DNA of 38,686 nucleotides from Bacteroides sp. (GCA_023663265.1 JAMPHV010000015.1:1-38686); one strand, 5' to 3'. Positions 17,613 through 27,113 are shown, counted from the stretch's first letter. Program-made: numbers and translations. Notes: a model not told the origin generated them from the letters alone.

Positions 17613-17831
17613 TTACTCCTTGTTATCGGAGCCGCCGTTCTTGTTTTCCTTTGCCTTTTCAGCCGCTCTTGCAGCCCTTGCAGCTTCCTTCTTTTTCTTC
17701 TTGTTGTTTTTGGACACCATCGTTATCACAACGGCAACGACCACGCAAACCGCGACTACTATCGCTACGATCACCAAGGGACCTGTTTCGAGATTCACTC
17801 CGGTATTTACGTTTGCTATTATATCAGTCAT
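17613..17831 (-). CDS. Small single-pass membrane protein, basic tail
   Basis: A 72-residue protein. Seen: a short polar N terminus, one membrane segment (about residues 18-41, rich in Val, Ile and Ala) and a cytoplasmic tail of KNNKKKKKEAARAARAAEKAKE type, probably helical. The start ATG has AAAGGA at good spacing. No family is recognised. Its transcription would stop in the terminator of the repeat element just after the stop codon. No convincing promoter is seen in the 190 bases between it and the sleB-like gene. Confidence 0.65.
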   Translation of the reverse strand: MTDIIANVNTGVNLETGPLVIVAIVVAVCVVVAVVITMVSKNNKKKKKEAARAARAAEKAKENKNGGSDNKE

Positions 17832-18022
17832 TTTATTTTTTCCTTTCTGTCTGTTTTCATATATAAATTCATAACAGCCGTCAGCCGTCTGTTAAAAATT
17901 TACATACCTATCCGTAAAAAAGTAGTCCTGCGGTTTTTGAAAAAAGTTTCAATGCTTTATAATTTTATATATCTCGTATCGCAGAATATCCCAAAAACGA
18001 TGTTGTTCAAACGATCCCATTG

Positions 18023-18727
18023 CTATAGACAGAAATAATGGTCCCCTATCACCTTTACGACCTCTCTGCTGTGCATATAGCTGTCGTCGGTCTTTTTTGG
18101 ATTAAAGTAGTATATGCAGCCTCCCGTGGGGTCCCAGCCCGAAAGGGCGTCTCTTGCCGCATAGTACGCCGATTCGGAAACGGGCTCGTTAAACTGTCCG
18201 TCAACTATGGCGGTAAAGGCTCCGCCTTGGTAAATTACGCCCTGCAAGGTGTCGGGGAAGGAGGGATGCTCGATGCGGTTCAGTATCACCGCGCCTATCG
18301 CCACCTGTCCCACATAGCTTTCACCGCGTCCCTCGGCGGAGATTATTCTCGCCAGCAGGTTGACGTTGGCGTTGGTGGCGTTGGGGCGGGTGCCTATGGT
18401 GATCCCCATTTTTTTAAGGGTAGCCTCGTCGGCTATGCCCGTTTCGTTCAAGCCGTTGGAGCGCTGATACGCCTTAAGGGCGGTTTCGGTGGCGGTGCCG
18501 AAGTAGCCCGTTATTTCCCCTCGGAACAAGCCCCACTCCTGCAATACCCTTTGTATCTCTTCCACCTCGGTGCCGCGGGAGCCCTGCTGCGAATATACGG
18601 GTACGGACGCCGTTCTTGAAGCTCCCGCCAATACGCCGCATATTGCCAATGCCGCCAAGGTGATCTTAAAAAAGGAATTTACCGTGCTTATATTTTTTTT
18701 GGATATGTCTTCGTTTAAAACGTTCAT
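18023..18727 (-). CDS. SleB-like cell wall hydrolase with peptidoglycan-binding domain
   Basis: A 234-residue exported enzyme of the germination lytic transglycosylase type. Seen: an N-terminal membrane/signal segment (about 20-38), a PG_binding_1 domain (about 50-108: RGTEVEEIQRVLQEWGLFRGE...GYFGTATETALKAYQ), and a Hydrolase_2/SleB catalytic domain (about 122-233) starting at LARIISAEGRGESYVGQVAIG with the catalytic Glu near 132. Family members cut spore cortex or vegetative septal peptidoglycan. Start: a TTG at 18736 touches the SD, so ATG at 18727 (AAAGGA nine bases upstream) is chosen. An AT-rich inverted repeat (ATTTGTATT on each side, 18769-18789) lies upstream. Whether the host sporulates cannot be read from this window. 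Confidence 0.88.
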   Translation of the reverse strand: MNVLNEDISKKNISTVNSFFKITLAALAICGVLAGASRTASVPVYSQQGSRGTEVEEIQRVLQEWGLFRGEITGYFGTATETALKAYQRSNGLNETGIADEATLKKMGITIGTRPNATNANVNLLARIISAEGRGESYVGQVAIGAVILNRIEHPSFPDTLQGVIYQGGAFTAIVDGQFNEPVSESAYYAARDALSGWDPTGGCIYYFNPKKTDDSYMHSREVVKVIGDHYFCL

Positions 18728-18843
18728 TGTTTTCAATCCTTTCCGATATTGTGACTTTGTGGTTATTTATTTGTATTTTTAATACAAATATTCCCGCTCG
18801 GTGCCTTGGAAAAAATTGAAAAAACGTATAAATATCGTTACGG

Positions 18844-20070
18844 CTAAAAATAAGACTTATACTCGATCCTGTACCTGCCGTCGGGGAACAGCAGCTTGTA
18901 AAGCTCCACAAAGTAATCGTCCGTCATGCTCGCTATGTAATCCGCGACTATCTGATTGGGCTCCTCGTCGGCATAGTCAAAATCCTCCGTATAATATCTT
19001 AAGCCCTCGCGGATATAATTTATATGGTGCCTGTAAACGACGGAATCCTCCCTCCTTGCCGCCGTATCGTCGAGCAGCCTGTAGTACAGCTCCTTAAACA
19101 TCGGCTTTATGGTGTCGTCATACATATCGTTGACCTTGGGATCGAGGTAAATTTTTTCGTAGTTTTCCCTTTTTGCCGTTTTGATATCCTCGAAGGCGTC
19201 CCTGCTTATCCTTATGTGATCCTTTCCGTAGCTGTTGTTCACCGCGTCTACCACGATATTGTTTATCATTTCGGCGTTCTTGCTGCCGATGATATTCGAG
19301 GAAAAAACCGTGCCGCCGTCTATTATGCCCGCGGTCATGGCGTCCTGCCTGTCCTTCCCTATATAGGCGATAATGTCGCTTATCCTTACAACGCAGCCCT
19401 CCAAGGTGCAGGGGATCAGCTTTTTTATAGCCTTGTCCCCCTCGGCGCGGCATTCCTCCACCCGTCTGTCGTAATCCGCAAAATCCTTAAGCGGCAGCGG
19501 GCGGTATTCCTCCAGCTCAAGCTCGCCGTTGTGGCACAAAACGCCGTCCAGCACTTGCAGGCTGATGTTTCTTTTATACAGTATATCCAGCACTCTTGCG
19601 CTGTGAACGTTGTGATTGAAGCGTTTGCCCGTTTCATTGCAGAGCAGCTCGTCGAGGTACCTTTCTCCCGCGTGCCCGAAAGGAGTATGGCCGATATCGT
19701 GCCCCAAGGCGATCGCCTCTATCAGATCGAGGTTCAGATCGAGCAGCCTGCCGATATTCCTTGCGATACGCGATACAAGCTGAACGTGCAGCCCCCGTCT
19801 TGTGATGTCGTCGTTGCTCACGAAGGAAAAAACCTGCGTTTTGTCGTTGTAGCGGTTGTACAGCGGGAGGTGGAGTATCTTGTCTATATCCCTTATGTAA
19901 GCGGGACGGAGCAGAGTGGACTTATCCCTTGACGGATCGCGGCGCAGGGCGTTTTCGTCCTTCGCCTTGTACGGGTTGGAAATATGTGCTTGACGGTCAG
20001 CTTCTATCCGAGCGGCTATTTCGGGGTCAAGCCTTTGGTAATTCAGCTTTTGAGCGCTTGCTTGCGGCAT
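18844..20070 (-). CDS. dGTPase-family HD phosphohydrolase
   Basis: A 408-residue HD-domain protein of the deoxyguanosinetriphosphate triphosphohydrolase-like family, which splits dNTPs into deoxynucleoside and triphosphate. Seen: an RDPSRDKSTLLRPAYIRDID entry segment, KTQVFSF (about residues 77-83), and the HD metal site ALGHDIGHTPFGHAGE (His/Asp 124-125), then the conserved FNHNVHSARVLD and CTLEGCVVRISDIIAYIGKD segments. The SD AAGGAGG precedes the ATG. A promoter (TTGTAA-N17-TATAAT) lies at 20140-20112. The gene is divergent from the hrcA operon. Some dGTPases restrict phages by draining dNTPs, but this one looks like a housekeeping member. Confidence 0.88.
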   Translation of the reverse strand: MPQASAQKLNYQRLDPEIAARIEADRQAHISNPYKAKDENALRRDPSRDKSTLLRPAYIRDIDKILHLPLYNRYNDKTQVFSFVSNDDITRRGLHVQLVSRIARNIGRLLDLNLDLIEAIALGHDIGHTPFGHAGERYLDELLCNETGKRFNHNVHSARVLDILYKRNISLQVLDGVLCHNGELELEEYRPLPLKDFADYDRRVEECRAEGDKAIKKLIPCTLEGCVVRISDIIAYIGKDRQDAMTAGIIDGGTVFSSNIIGSKNAEMINNIVVDAVNNSYGKDHIRISRDAFEDIKTAKRENYEKIYLDPKVNDMYDDTIKPMFKELYYRLLDDTAARREDSVVYRHHINYIREGLRYYTEDFDYADEEPNQIVADYIASMTDDYFVELYKLLFPDGRYRIEYKSYF

Positions 20071-20111
20071 TGGGAAAACCTCCTTGTGCGTGATCGCTGC
20101 TTTAATAATTC

Positions 20112-20140
20112 ATTATAACATAATTATAGGGGAATTACAA
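20112..20140 (-). promoter_or_regulatory. Promoter of the dGTPase-like gene
   Basis: Minus strand TTGTAA (20140-20135), 17 bases, TATAAT (20117-20112), about 42 bases before the ATG. Confidence 0.65.
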
Positions 20141-20197
20141 TATTGAAGTTTCCCCAAAAAGAATTTGTGAAAAATTTAAAAAATTTTTAAAAACCCC

Positions 20198-20226
20198 TTG
20201 ACAACCGAGCAAAAAAGTGATACATT
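20198..20226 (+). promoter_or_regulatory. Sigma-A promoter of the hrcA heat-shock operon
   Basis: TTGACA (20198-20203), a 17-base spacer, TACATT (20221-20226), directly followed by the CIRCE operator so that bound HrcA would cover the transcription start. Confidence 0.85.
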
Positions 20227-20230
20227 ATGT

Positions 20231-20257
20231 TTAGCACTCTAAGAGGAAGAGTGCTAA
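20231..20257. promoter_or_regulatory. CIRCE operator (HrcA binding site)
   Basis: TTAGCACTC-N9-GAGTGCTAA, an exact match to the CIRCE consensus with no mismatch. HrcA bound here represses hrcA-grpE-dnaK-dnaJ; GroE-assisted HrcA folding links repression to chaperone supply. Confidence 0.97.
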
Positions 20258-20370
20258 CACACAGACCGCAAGAGTGCCAAAAGCTTTTGCGGCGGCTTTT
20301 CTAAAGCATTTATGCTTCAAAGATCGCTCGGTATAAATGCTGTTAGACTCTAAAAGGAATGAACGTTGAA

Positions 20371-21450
20371 ATGGAAAAAAGAGCGTTAAAAATATTGGAA
20401 ACGGTGGTTGACGAGTATATCCGCACCGGCGAGCCGGTGGGATCAAAAACGGTGCAGGAAAAGCTGGCGATGAAGGTCTCCTCAGCCACTATACGCAACG
20501 AAATGGCGATGCTCGAGCAGTTAGGCTACCTCGAGCACCCTCACACAAGCGCGGGAAGAGTTCCCACCTTCAGCGGCTACCGTCTTTATATCGAGACCTT
20601 TATGCCCGATAATCGGCTGTCGGAGGACGAAAGAGAGCGTATCGACGAAATATTCGAGGATATAGGAGCGGACACGGACGATCAGCTTATCGAGGCGGCG
20701 GGGCGAGCCCTTTCGGAGGTCACAAGGTGCGCCATAGTCACCGCCAACGAAACGGGTAAGTTTTCGGTCATCACCAAGGTAGAGGTAATACCTACGGGGC
20801 GCAGAATGTACGTGCTCCTGTTAGTTACCTCGGGAGGAAGCATAAAGAACAGGGTATGCCGCTTGCAGTTCGATCTGACTCACGAGCAGGTCAGCTTCTT
20901 CACTAAGTTCGCCGACGAAAACCTTACGGGGCTCAATCTCGAAAACCTGTCCGATGAGTTTATGGAAAGCCTTTCCTCGGCGCTGGGCAGCTATATGATG
21001 ATGCTGTCTCCGCTTATGAAGGGCATTGCGGAAATGTCGGCGGAAATGGTAAGGGAACAGGTCAGCATGAACGGCGAGGCGAACCTTATCGCCTGCGACC
21101 AGCTCGAAAGCCGCGAGATAGCCGCCATACTGCAAAACAGGGAAAAGCTCAGCGAGATACTGGCGGGAGCCTTTTCCGGAATAAACATACTGTTCGGGCA
21201 GGAAAATCAAACCTTTGTGGTCTCAAATTCAAGCATAATAACCGCCTCGTTTGAAAAGGACGGTCATAAGGCGGGAAGCTTCGGAGTGATAGGTCCCGCG
21301 CGGATAGATTATAAAAAAATAATACCCTATTTGGAATATTTTTCAAATAAGATAACCAACCTTCTAAGCGAAAGCGGAGAGGGATCGGAGGCGGACGCGG
21401 CGGGCGCCGCGCTGCTTCCCGAGGAAAAGGAGGCAAAGGACATTGAGTAA
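20371..21450 (+). CDS. hrcA: Heat-inducible transcription repressor HrcA
   Basis: HrcA represses class I heat-shock genes through CIRCE. Seen: an N-terminal winged helix beginning ALKILETVVDEYIRTGEPVGSKTV with ATIRNEMAMLEQLGYLEHPHTSAGR as recognition region, then a GAF-like dimerisation part ending in FGVIGPARIDYKKIIPYLEYF. Length is about 359 residues, normal for Clostridia. Start: ATG at 20359 directly touches AAAAGGA and is unlikely; ATG at 20371 (giving MEKRALKIL) has that SD 12 bases upstream and is preferred, though this is not certain. It is the first gene of the chaperone operon and overlaps grpE by 8 bases. Confidence 0.95.
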   Translation: MEKRALKILETVVDEYIRTGEPVGSKTVQEKLAMKVSSATIRNEMAMLEQLGYLEHPHTSAGRVPTFSGYRLYIETFMPDNRLSEDERERIDEIFEDIGADTDDQLIEAAGRALSEVTRCAIVTANETGKFSVITKVEVIPTGRRMYVLLLVTSGGSIKNRVCRLQFDLTHEQVSFFTKFADENLTGLNLENLSDEFMESLSSALGSYMMMLSPLMKGIAEMSAEMVREQVSMNGEANLIACDQLESREIAAILQNREKLSEILAGAFSGINILFGQENQTFVVSNSSIITASFEKDGHKAGSFGVIGPARIDYKKIIPYLEYFSNKITNLLSESGEGSEADAAGAALLPEEKEAKDIE

Positions 21451-22033
21451 AACGGAAAAAAAGAAAAACGACAAGGAAAGGGATATTGAGAAAGATATCG
21501 AAAAGGATATGAACGAAGAGGAGGAGAGCGAACAAACCGAGCAGGCGGAGGAGATCGAAAATAAAGCGGAGGAAGCTCCCGCCGATCCCCTCGAAGCCGA
21601 GCTGAAAAAGAAAAACGAGGAAATAGAAAAGCTTCGGGATCAGCTTATGCGCAACATGGCGGAATACGATAACTACCGCAAGCGCACAAGCAGGGAACGT
21701 ATCGAGCTGGAGCCCGAAATAACCGCCAAGACCGCGTCGGAATTTCTGACGGTGGCGGATAGCCTGGAAAGGGCGTTAAGCGCCGAGTGCTCCGACGAGA
21801 ATTTCAAAAAGGGCGTGGAAATGATATACAGGTCCTTTATGGAGACGCTTGACAAGCTGGGCGTCGAGGAGATACCCTCCGAGGGCGAGTTCGATCCCGC
21901 GCTGCACCAGGCGGTGCAGCAGGTCCCCGCGGACGGGGGACAGGAAAGCGGCACCATAGCTTCCACGTTCCAAAAGGGCTACAGGCTCGGGGACAGAATA
22001 TTAAGATTCGCCATGGTGGCGGTGTATGCATAG
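21443..22033 (+). CDS. grpE: Nucleotide exchange factor GrpE
   Basis: GrpE releases ADP from DnaK. Seen: a long charged N-terminal coiled coil (about residues 1-75, with many Glu/Lys), the LRDQLMRNMAEYDNYRKRT helix, and the C-terminal beta domain with GVEEIPSEGEFDPALHQAV and GYRLGDRILRFAMVAV, the family signature. It starts with TTG at 21443, inside the end of hrcA, with AGGAGG nine bases upstream, so translation is coupled. The length of 196 is usual. Confidence 0.95.
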   Translation: MSKTEKKKNDKERDIEKDIEKDMNEEEESEQTEQAEEIENKAEEAPADPLEAELKKKNEEIEKLRDQLMRNMAEYDNYRKRTSRERIELEPEITAKTASEFLTVADSLERALSAECSDENFKKGVEMIYRSFMETLDKLGVEEIPSEGEFDPALHQAVQQVPADGGQESGTIASTFQKGYRLGDRILRFAMVAVYA

Positions 22034-22093
22034 TATAAAAAACGATAAATATAACGGCTGCAAAAGGCGGCACAAAGAAAGGAACGATTTATT

Positions 22094-23938
22094 ATGGGAA
22101 AAATTATAGGAATCGATTTGGGTACCACCAACTCATGCGTAGCGGTAATAGAGGGCGGCGAGCCTATCGTTATCACCAACTCAGAGGGCAACAGGACCAC
22201 CCCCTCCGTCGTGGCTTTCACCAAGGACGGCGAGCGTTTGGTGGGTCAGCTTGCCAAGAACCAGGCTGTCACCAACCCCGACAAGACCGTTATCTCCATT
22301 AAGCGCCATATGGGCAGCGATCATAAGGTAGATATCGACGGCAAGAAGTACACTCCCCAGGAGATCTCCGCCATGGTTTTGCAGAAGCTGAAGCTTGAAG
22401 CTGAAAATTATTTGGGCGAAAAGGTAAGCGACGCGGTCATCACCGTACCCGCCTATTTTACCGACTCGCAGCGTCAGGCGACCAAGGACGCGGGACAGAT
22501 CGCGGGACTTAACGTGCACCGTATCATAAACGAGCCTACGGCGGCGGCTCTTGCCTACGGCGTTGACAAGGGCAGCGAGCAGAAGATAGTCGTATACGAC
22601 TTAGGCGGCGGCACCTTCGACGTTTCCATTATCGAGATCGGCGACGGAGTTCAGGAGGTTTTGGCTACGGCGGGCAACAACCGCTTGGGCGGAGACGACT
22701 TTGACCAAAGAGTAATAGATTTTTTGGTGGACGAGTTTAAGAAGTCGGACGGCACCGACCTGCGCAACGACAAGTTTGCCATGCAGAGACTTAAGGACGA
22801 GGCGGAAAAAGCCAAGATCGCGCTTTCCAACACCACCTCCGTTAATATCAACATTCCTTATATCACCGCCGACGCCACGGGACCCAAGCATTTGAACGTT
22901 ACCCTTTCGAGGGCGAAGTTCAACGATCTGACCGCCGACCTTGTAAAGGCGACCATGGGACCCCTGGAGCAGGCGATAAAGGACAGCGGACTTAAAATAA
23001 GCGAGATCGACAAGGTCCTGCTGGTAGGCGGCTCCACACGTATCCCCGCCGTGCAGGACGCCGTAAAGAGCTATATCGGCAAGGAGCCGTTCAAGGGCAT
23101 CAACCCCGACGAATGTGTGGCGGTGGGCGCGGCTATTCAAGGCGGCGTGCTCAACAAGGAGGTAAGCGGTCTGCTTCTGCTTGACGTTACTCCTCTTTCC
23201 CTCGGCGTAGAGACCGCGGGCGGCGTATGCACAAGAATGATCGAGCGCAACACCACCATACCCACAAAGAAGTCTCAGATATTCTCCACCTACGCGGACA
23301 ACCAGCCCAGTGTTGACATCAACGTATTGCAGGGCGAGCGCGATTTTGCAAAGGACAACAAGTCTCTCGGTACCTTCCGTCTCGACGGTATCGCTCCCGC
23401 TCCGAGAGGTATCCCTCAGATAGAGGTGACCTTCGATATCGACGCTAACGGTATCGTCAACGTTTCCGCAAAGGACCTGGGCACCGGCAAGGAGCAGCAT
23501 ATATCCATCACCGCCTCCACCAATATGAGCAAGGACGATATCGACAAGGCGGTAAAGGAAGCCGAAGCGTATGCGGAGGAGGACAAGAAGCGCCGCGAGG
23601 AGGTCGATCTGCGCAACGAGGCTGACTCCATGGTATACCAGACCGAAAAATCCCTTAACGAATTCGGCGACAAGGTAACGGCAGAGGAAAAGGGAAGCGT
23701 TCAGCCCAAAATAGACGCTCTTAAGGAGGCTCTCAAGGGCACCGATACCGATAAGATAAAGACCGCCAAGGAAGAGCTTCAGACCGCTTTCTACGCCGTT
23801 GCGGAAAGAGTTTACAAGGAACAGGGAGCGGCAGCGGGCGCGAACGCACAGGGCGCAAGCGTAAGCGGCGAGGGCACCTCCTCGTCGGCGGACGGCGGCG
23901 ACAACTTCGTGGACGTTGACTATAAGGACGCAAACTGA
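22094..23938 (+). CDS. dnaK: Chaperone DnaK (Hsp70)
   Basis: DnaK is the ATP-driven Hsp70 chaperone. Seen: the phosphate-1 motif [17 protein letters not shown] at the N terminus, [38 protein letters not shown], then the substrate-binding domain ([17 protein letters not shown] onward) and lid helices, ending in a Gly/Ser/Ala-rich linker and the acidic tail [11 protein letters not shown]. Length 614 is typical of Firmicutes, which lack the extra insert of the Gram-negative ATPase domain. The ATG has AAAGGA about nine bases upstream; 60 bases separate it from grpE. Confidence 0.98.
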   Translation: MGKIIGIDLGTTNSCVAVIEGGEPIVITNSEGNRTTPSVVAFTKDGERLVGQLAKNQAVTNPDKTVISIKRHMGSDHKVDIDGKKYTPQEISAMVLQKLKLEAENYLGEKVSDAVITVPAYFTDSQRQATKDAGQIAGLNVHRIINEPTAAALAYGVDKGSEQKIVVYDLGGGTFDVSIIEIGDGVQEVLATAGNNRLGGDDFDQRVIDFLVDEFKKSDGTDLRNDKFAMQRLKDEAEKAKIALSNTTSVNINIPYITADATGPKHLNVTLSRAKFNDLTADLVKATMGPLEQAIKDSGLKISEIDKVLLVGGSTRIPAVQDAVKSYIGKEPFKGINPDECVAVGAAIQGGVLNKEVSGLLLLDVTPLSLGVETAGGVCTRMIERNTTIPTKKSQIFSTYADNQPSVDINVLQGERDFAKDNKSLGTFRLDGIAPAPRGIPQIEVTFDIDANGIVNVSAKDLGTGKEQHISITASTNMSKDDIDKAVKEAEAYAEEDKKRREEVDLRNEADSMVYQTEKSLNEFGDKVTAEEKGSVQPKIDALKEALKGTDTDKIKTAKEELQTAFYAVAERVYKEQGAAAGANAQGASVSGEGTSSSADGGDNFVDVDYKDAN

Positions 23939-23962
23939 ACCGAGAAAATATAAAAATGCATT

Positions 23963-23992
23963 TTAAGGCAGCGCGGATTTGCGTTGCCTTAA
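23963..23992 (+). other. Hairpin between dnaK and dnaJ
   Basis: TTAAGGCAGCGC (23963-23974) pairs with GCGTTGCCTTAA (23981-23992), 11 of 12 Watson-Crick plus one G-T pair, six-base loop, and no U-run. It looks more like an RNA stability or processing element than a full terminator. It could make dnaJ less abundant than dnaK. Confidence 0.5.
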
Positions 23993-24019
23993 GGTGTCAT
24001 TGTTAGGAGTTGGCTATCT

Positions 24020-25207
24020 ATGGCAGAAAAAAGAGATTATTACGAGGTCCTGGGGCTTCAAAAGGGCGCGAGCGAGTCGGAGATCAAGTCGGCTTACCGA
24101 AAGCTTGCAAAAAAATATCACCCCGATCTAAATCCCGACGACCCCAATGCGGAGGCTAAATTTAAGGAGGTAAACGAAGCCAACGACGTGCTGTCCGACC
24201 CGCAGAAAAGGGCAAGGTACGACCAGTTCGGTCATGCGGGAGTCGATCCCTCCTACGGCGGCGGAGCGGGCGGTTACGGCTACGGCGGCGGCTTCGGCGG
24301 TTTTTCGGCGGACGGCGGCATAGATCTGGGAGACATTTTCGACAGCATTTTCGGCGGCGGCGCCTCAACAAGGCGTTCCAACCCCAATGCCCCTCAGCGC
24401 GGCTCCGACATTGCGGTAAACCTTGATATAAGCTTTATGGAAGCGTGCAAGGGCGTGTCGCACGATATAGAGCTCACCAGGGCGGACACCTGCGACGCCT
24501 GCAACGGCAGCGGCGCAAAGCCGGGCACCACGCCAAAGACCTGTCCCGACTGTCACGGCTCGGGCGTTATAAGGGTCACACAGCGCACCATGCTGGGCTC
24601 CATGTCCACACAAAGACCCTGTACGCGCTGCGGCGGAAAGGGCAAGATGATAGAGGACCCCTGCTCCGCCTGCGGAGGCAGCGGCAGAGTGCAAAAGCGT
24701 AAAAGAGTCACCATAAACGTTCCCGCAGGTATCGACAACGGACAGATACTCAACGTGCCCCGCCAGGGCAATGCGGGAATAAACGGCGGCTCGGTCGGCG
24801 ACCTAAAGGTAAGGATAAGCGTAAGAAAGGACCCGCTTTTCGAGCGCAGAAACGACGACATTTGGGTGGAGCTGCCCATAAGCTATACCCAGGCGGCGTT
24901 GGGCGACGAGCTTACGGTCCCCACCATCGACGGCAACGTTACCTACCGTATCCCCGAGGGAACTCAGCCCGGCGACGTTTTGAGGCTCCGCGGAAAGGGA
25001 GTTCAGCACTGTCAGAGAGACGGGCGCGGGGATATGATGATAAGGATCGCCTTGGAGGTGCCGAAGCGTCTTACCAAAGCGCAAAAGGAGCTTTTGCAGC
25101 AGCTTGAGTCCGCCATGAACGAAAAGAATTTTGAAAAGAAGGAAAGCTTTATGGATAAGCTTAAAAAATTCGGAGACGATCTGAAAAAGAATATGGGTAT
25201 CTCATAA
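24020..25207 (+). CDS. dnaJ: Chaperone DnaJ (type I Hsp40)
   Basis: DnaJ delivers substrates to DnaK and stimulates its ATPase. Seen: a J domain (residues 5-70) with HPD at 34-36, a Gly/Phe-rich linker (about 78-118), four CxxCxGxG zinc repeats ([32 protein letters not shown]), two C-terminal beta domains and a Lys-rich end. Length 395 is slightly above usual because of the basic tail. The SD TTAGGAG lies about ten bases before the ATG. It is the last gene of the CIRCE-controlled operon. Confidence 0.97.
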   Translation: MAEKRDYYEVLGLQKGASESEIKSAYRKLAKKYHPDLNPDDPNAEAKFKEVNEANDVLSDPQKRARYDQFGHAGVDPSYGGGAGGYGYGGGFGGFSADGGIDLGDIFDSIFGGGASTRRSNPNAPQRGSDIAVNLDISFMEACKGVSHDIELTRADTCDACNGSGAKPGTTPKTCPDCHGSGVIRVTQRTMLGSMSTQRPCTRCGGKGKMIEDPCSACGGSGRVQKRKRVTINVPAGIDNGQILNVPRQGNAGINGGSVGDLKVRISVRKDPLFERRNDDIWVELPISYTQAALGDELTVPTIDGNVTYRIPEGTQPGDVLRLRGKGVQHCQRDGRGDMMIRIALEVPKRLTKAQKELLQQLESAMNEKNFEKKESFMDKLKKFGDDLKKNMGIS

Positions 25208-25303
25208 GCTCATCAATTATTACGGGAAAATCCCTTTCCGACATATTATTTTTTCACCTCCTCATTGTGGAAAACTTTTGTAAGTGTATAACATACAAGT
25301 TAA

Positions 25304-25315
25304 GCACAATTGTGC
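25304..25315. promoter_or_regulatory. 12-bp palindrome upstream of ptsH
   Basis: GCACAATTGTGC is a perfect palindrome about 90 bases before the ptsH -35 box, in the 302-base dnaJ-ptsH gap. It may be an operator, or chance. Apart from this and the promoter, that gap shows nothing else I can name, and no clear terminator after dnaJ. Confidence 0.3.
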
Positions 25316-25405
25316 AAGGGTCACAAATGTGTAATTTAGAATTTGCCTAAAATGTTCTTTTTTGAAAAAATCACCCAAAAAGAGGTAAAAAGTTCAAAAT
25401 GACTG

Positions 25406-25434
25406 TTGACTAAAACCTTTTTTCGTTATATACT
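25406..25434 (+). promoter_or_regulatory. Promoter of ptsH
   Basis: TTGACT (25406-25411), 17 bases, TATACT (25429-25434). This gives a leader of about 70 bases before the HPr ATG. Confidence 0.8.
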
Positions 25435-25509
25435 GTATAGTGATGAAAGGTAAATATAACCTTATGGGTATACACACATAACCTTAAATCAAAACGGAGG
25501 AACAAAGAT

Positions 25510-25773
25510 ATGTTTGCAAAAGATGTAGAGGTAAAAAATTCAGTCGGTCTTCATGCAAGACCCGCAACCTTTTTTATCCAGAAAGCCAATGAGTATAAGT
25601 CTTCTATTTGGGTCGAAAAGGAAGAGCGCAGAGTGAACGCCAAGAGCCTTCTCGGTGTACTCTCCTTGGGTATCGTAGGCGGAACCACCATTCGCGTTAT
25701 CGCCGACGGCTCCGATGAACAGCTTGCTGTCGAGGGTCTCATCAAGTTGGTTGAAAGCGGATTTGCCGAATAA
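25510..25773 (+). CDS. ptsH: Phosphocarrier protein HPr
   Basis: HPr passes phosphate from enzyme I to sugar-specific EII proteins and, when phosphorylated on Ser46, serves as co-repressor for carbon catabolite control. Seen: 87 residues with the active-site histidine in GLHARPAT (His15) and the regulatory serine in NAKSLLGVLSLGI (Ser46). His15 separates it from Crh. It stands alone, without ptsI, with GGAGG nine bases before the ATG and an intrinsic terminator after the gene. Confidence 0.93.
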   Translation: MFAKDVEVKNSVGLHARPATFFIQKANEYKSSIWVEKEERRVNAKSLLGVLSLGIVGGTTIRVIADGSDEQLAVEGLIKLVESGFAE

Positions 25774-25797
25774 TTTAACCGCTGCAAAAAATTGATA

Positions 25798-25832
25798 AAC
25801 GACCGCTTGCTTTAAGCGGTTGTTTTATTTTT
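25798..25832 (+). terminator. Intrinsic terminator after ptsH
   Basis: AACGACCGCTT (25798-25808) pairs with AAGCGGTTGTT (25814-25824), one mismatch, followed by TTTTATTTTT. It sits only about 20 bases before the next ATG, so the downstream lipoprotein depends on read-through or on a hidden promoter. Confidence 0.8.
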
Positions 25833-25846
25833 GAAAGGATCGTGCA

Positions 25847-26551
25847 ATGCTTAAGGAAGCCGCAAAAACCGTTTTGTTTTACGTTTTGACAGCCGCGCCG
25901 CTTTTTCTCGCCGCCTGCTCCCCCGAAGCCGCCGCCTATAAGAGCATCGACGGCTACGCCGAGGTCATGGAAGCCAAAAAGCTTTATACCGCTTTGGACA
26001 GCGGTCATTTCTATATGCGGGACAACGAAAGCGGAGAGATAACGGAGGAGTTTACGTTCAAATACCGCGAGGACGGTAACCTGACCTACCTTTTTATCGG
26101 CACCGAGGGGGACAAAGCCTACTGCGAATTTCATAACGGGTCGGAGATCAACTTCAAATATAACGGGGACGGCGAATGGAGCTTTATCGGGCAGGGAGAT
26201 GAAAGCTACCGCTATTACGACAGAAAAAAACGCCACCCCTACACCGAGGAGGGCGTTATTTCCATGAACGCCTACGCCGTCACGGGAAGCAGCGTTGAGG
26301 AAACCGAAAACGGGAAAAAAATAACCTTTTATTACAATGCCGCTCAATTTGCGGAAGCTCTTTCCGAGCTGGGAGATATAAAAAGCTTTGAAAGCAGCAT
26401 ATGGCTGGATCAAGAGGGGTACTGCTGCCGTTTGGATCAAAAGGGCGTCTTTGAAAAGGACGGAAAAGAAATAGTGTCCGATTTTTCCATGATCATTGAC
26501 AGCATGAACGAGGTGGGGGAGCTGAAGAGACCCGAGATATATGATAATTGA
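25847..26551 (+). CDS. Predicted lipoprotein, unknown function
   Basis: A 234-residue exported lipoprotein. Seen: signal segment residues 5-23 ending in the lipobox FLAAC, then a mature part with alternating strands (EFTFKYREDGNLTYLFIG, YCEFHNGSEINFKYNGDGEW) that suggests a beta-rich fold of the kind seen in LolA/LppX-like lipoproteins. I do not assign a family. The SD AAAGGA precedes the ATG. The last codons run into an ATTGACAATTGACAATT repeat and a strong terminator. Confidence 0.75.
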   Translation: MLKEAAKTVLFYVLTAAPLFLAACSPEAAAYKSIDGYAEVMEAKKLYTALDSGHFYMRDNESGEITEEFTFKYREDGNLTYLFIGTEGDKAYCEFHNGSEINFKYNGDGEWSFIGQGDESYRYYDRKKRHPYTEEGVISMNAYAVTGSSVEETENGKKITFYYNAAQFAEALSELGDIKSFESSIWLDQEGYCCRLDQKGVFEKDGKEIVSDFSMIIDSMNEVGELKRPEIYDN

Positions 26552-26566
26552 CAATTGACAATTATT

Positions 26567-26613
26567 ATAACCGTTTACAAAGCGGGAGACCGCTTTGTAA
26601 ACGGTTATTTTTT
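26567..26613. terminator. Strong terminator between convergent genes
   Basis: Arms 26567-26585 and 26590-26608 are exact 19-bp complements around a GAGA loop, followed by TTTTTT on the plus strand. It directly abuts the stop of the TM2 protein gene on the other strand. A solo ATTGACAATT repeat lies just before it. Confidence 0.9.
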
Positions 26614-26614
26614 G

Positions 26615-27091
26615 TTATACATAATATGGATTAGGCTTACACAAAATTACTATCAAATCTATAAACGCGCCTATCCCAAACAAACCGAGGGTAAGTATGT
26701 ACAAAATCCCCATGCCCGCTTTTCCTTCGTAAAATTTGTGACCGCCCACAAGCCCCAAAAACAGACATAAAACAAAGGCTACCCACTTGTTTTTCATTCG
26801 CCCGCCCATATATCCGTTCACATTGGCGTTGGTGTTTATGTTATCATTGGTATTATTTATAACTATTTGCGGCTGCGATTGGTTTTGATTAAGCTCCTCG
26901 ACCTGTCTGCCGCATAACGTGCAAAGCACCGCGTCAGACGGTATTTTCCCGCCGCAATGCTTGCAAAATTTAGTATTCTGAACCATCGGCGGCGCAGACG
27001 GCGCTTCTGTAACTATGTTCTGCTGCGGCATTGGCTGTGGGGTCATTACCTGCTGTTCGGCTTGACCGTTGTTAACATTGTTTTCTTCCAT
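26615..27091 (-). CDS. Zinc-ribbon TM2-domain membrane protein
   Basis: A 158-residue protein. Seen: a Gln/Asn/Pro-rich N terminus, a zinc ribbon [20 protein letters not shown], a polar Asn-rich linker, and a TM2 domain (two membrane helices joined by the signature [19 protein letters not shown]) at the C terminus. TM2 proteins with zinc ribbons are common in Clostridia; their role is unsettled. Start: the frame opens at 27142, but ATG at 27091 has AGGAGG, so it is chosen. A consensus promoter overlaps TTTTATTCTAA motifs that also occur upstream of the divergent Cro/CI-type regulator. Confidence 0.85.
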   Translation of the reverse strand: MEENNVNNGQAEQQVMTPQPMPQQNIVTEAPSAPPMVQNTKFCKHCGGKIPSDAVLCTLCGRQVEELNQNQSQPQIVINNTNDNINTNANVNGYMGGRMKNKWVAFVLCLFLGLVGGHKFYEGKAGMGILYILTLGLFGIGAFIDLIVILCKPNPYYV

Positions 27092-27113
27092 AGATATTTC
27101 CTCCTTTTTTAAA

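Noticed and set aside
19024-19932. Long plus-strand open frame across the dGTPase-like gene
   Set aside because: Antisense shadow; the minus-strand HD motifs, SD and promoter are convincing.
18844-20070. The dGTPase-like gene as an anti-phage dNTP-depletion system
   Set aside because: Its sequence and position beside the heat-shock operon look housekeeping, and there is no defence partner next to it.
22601-23500. A long open frame antisense to dnaK
   Set aside because: It is the reverse shadow of a strongly biased coding sequence; no SD, no recognisable motifs, and dnaK is certain.
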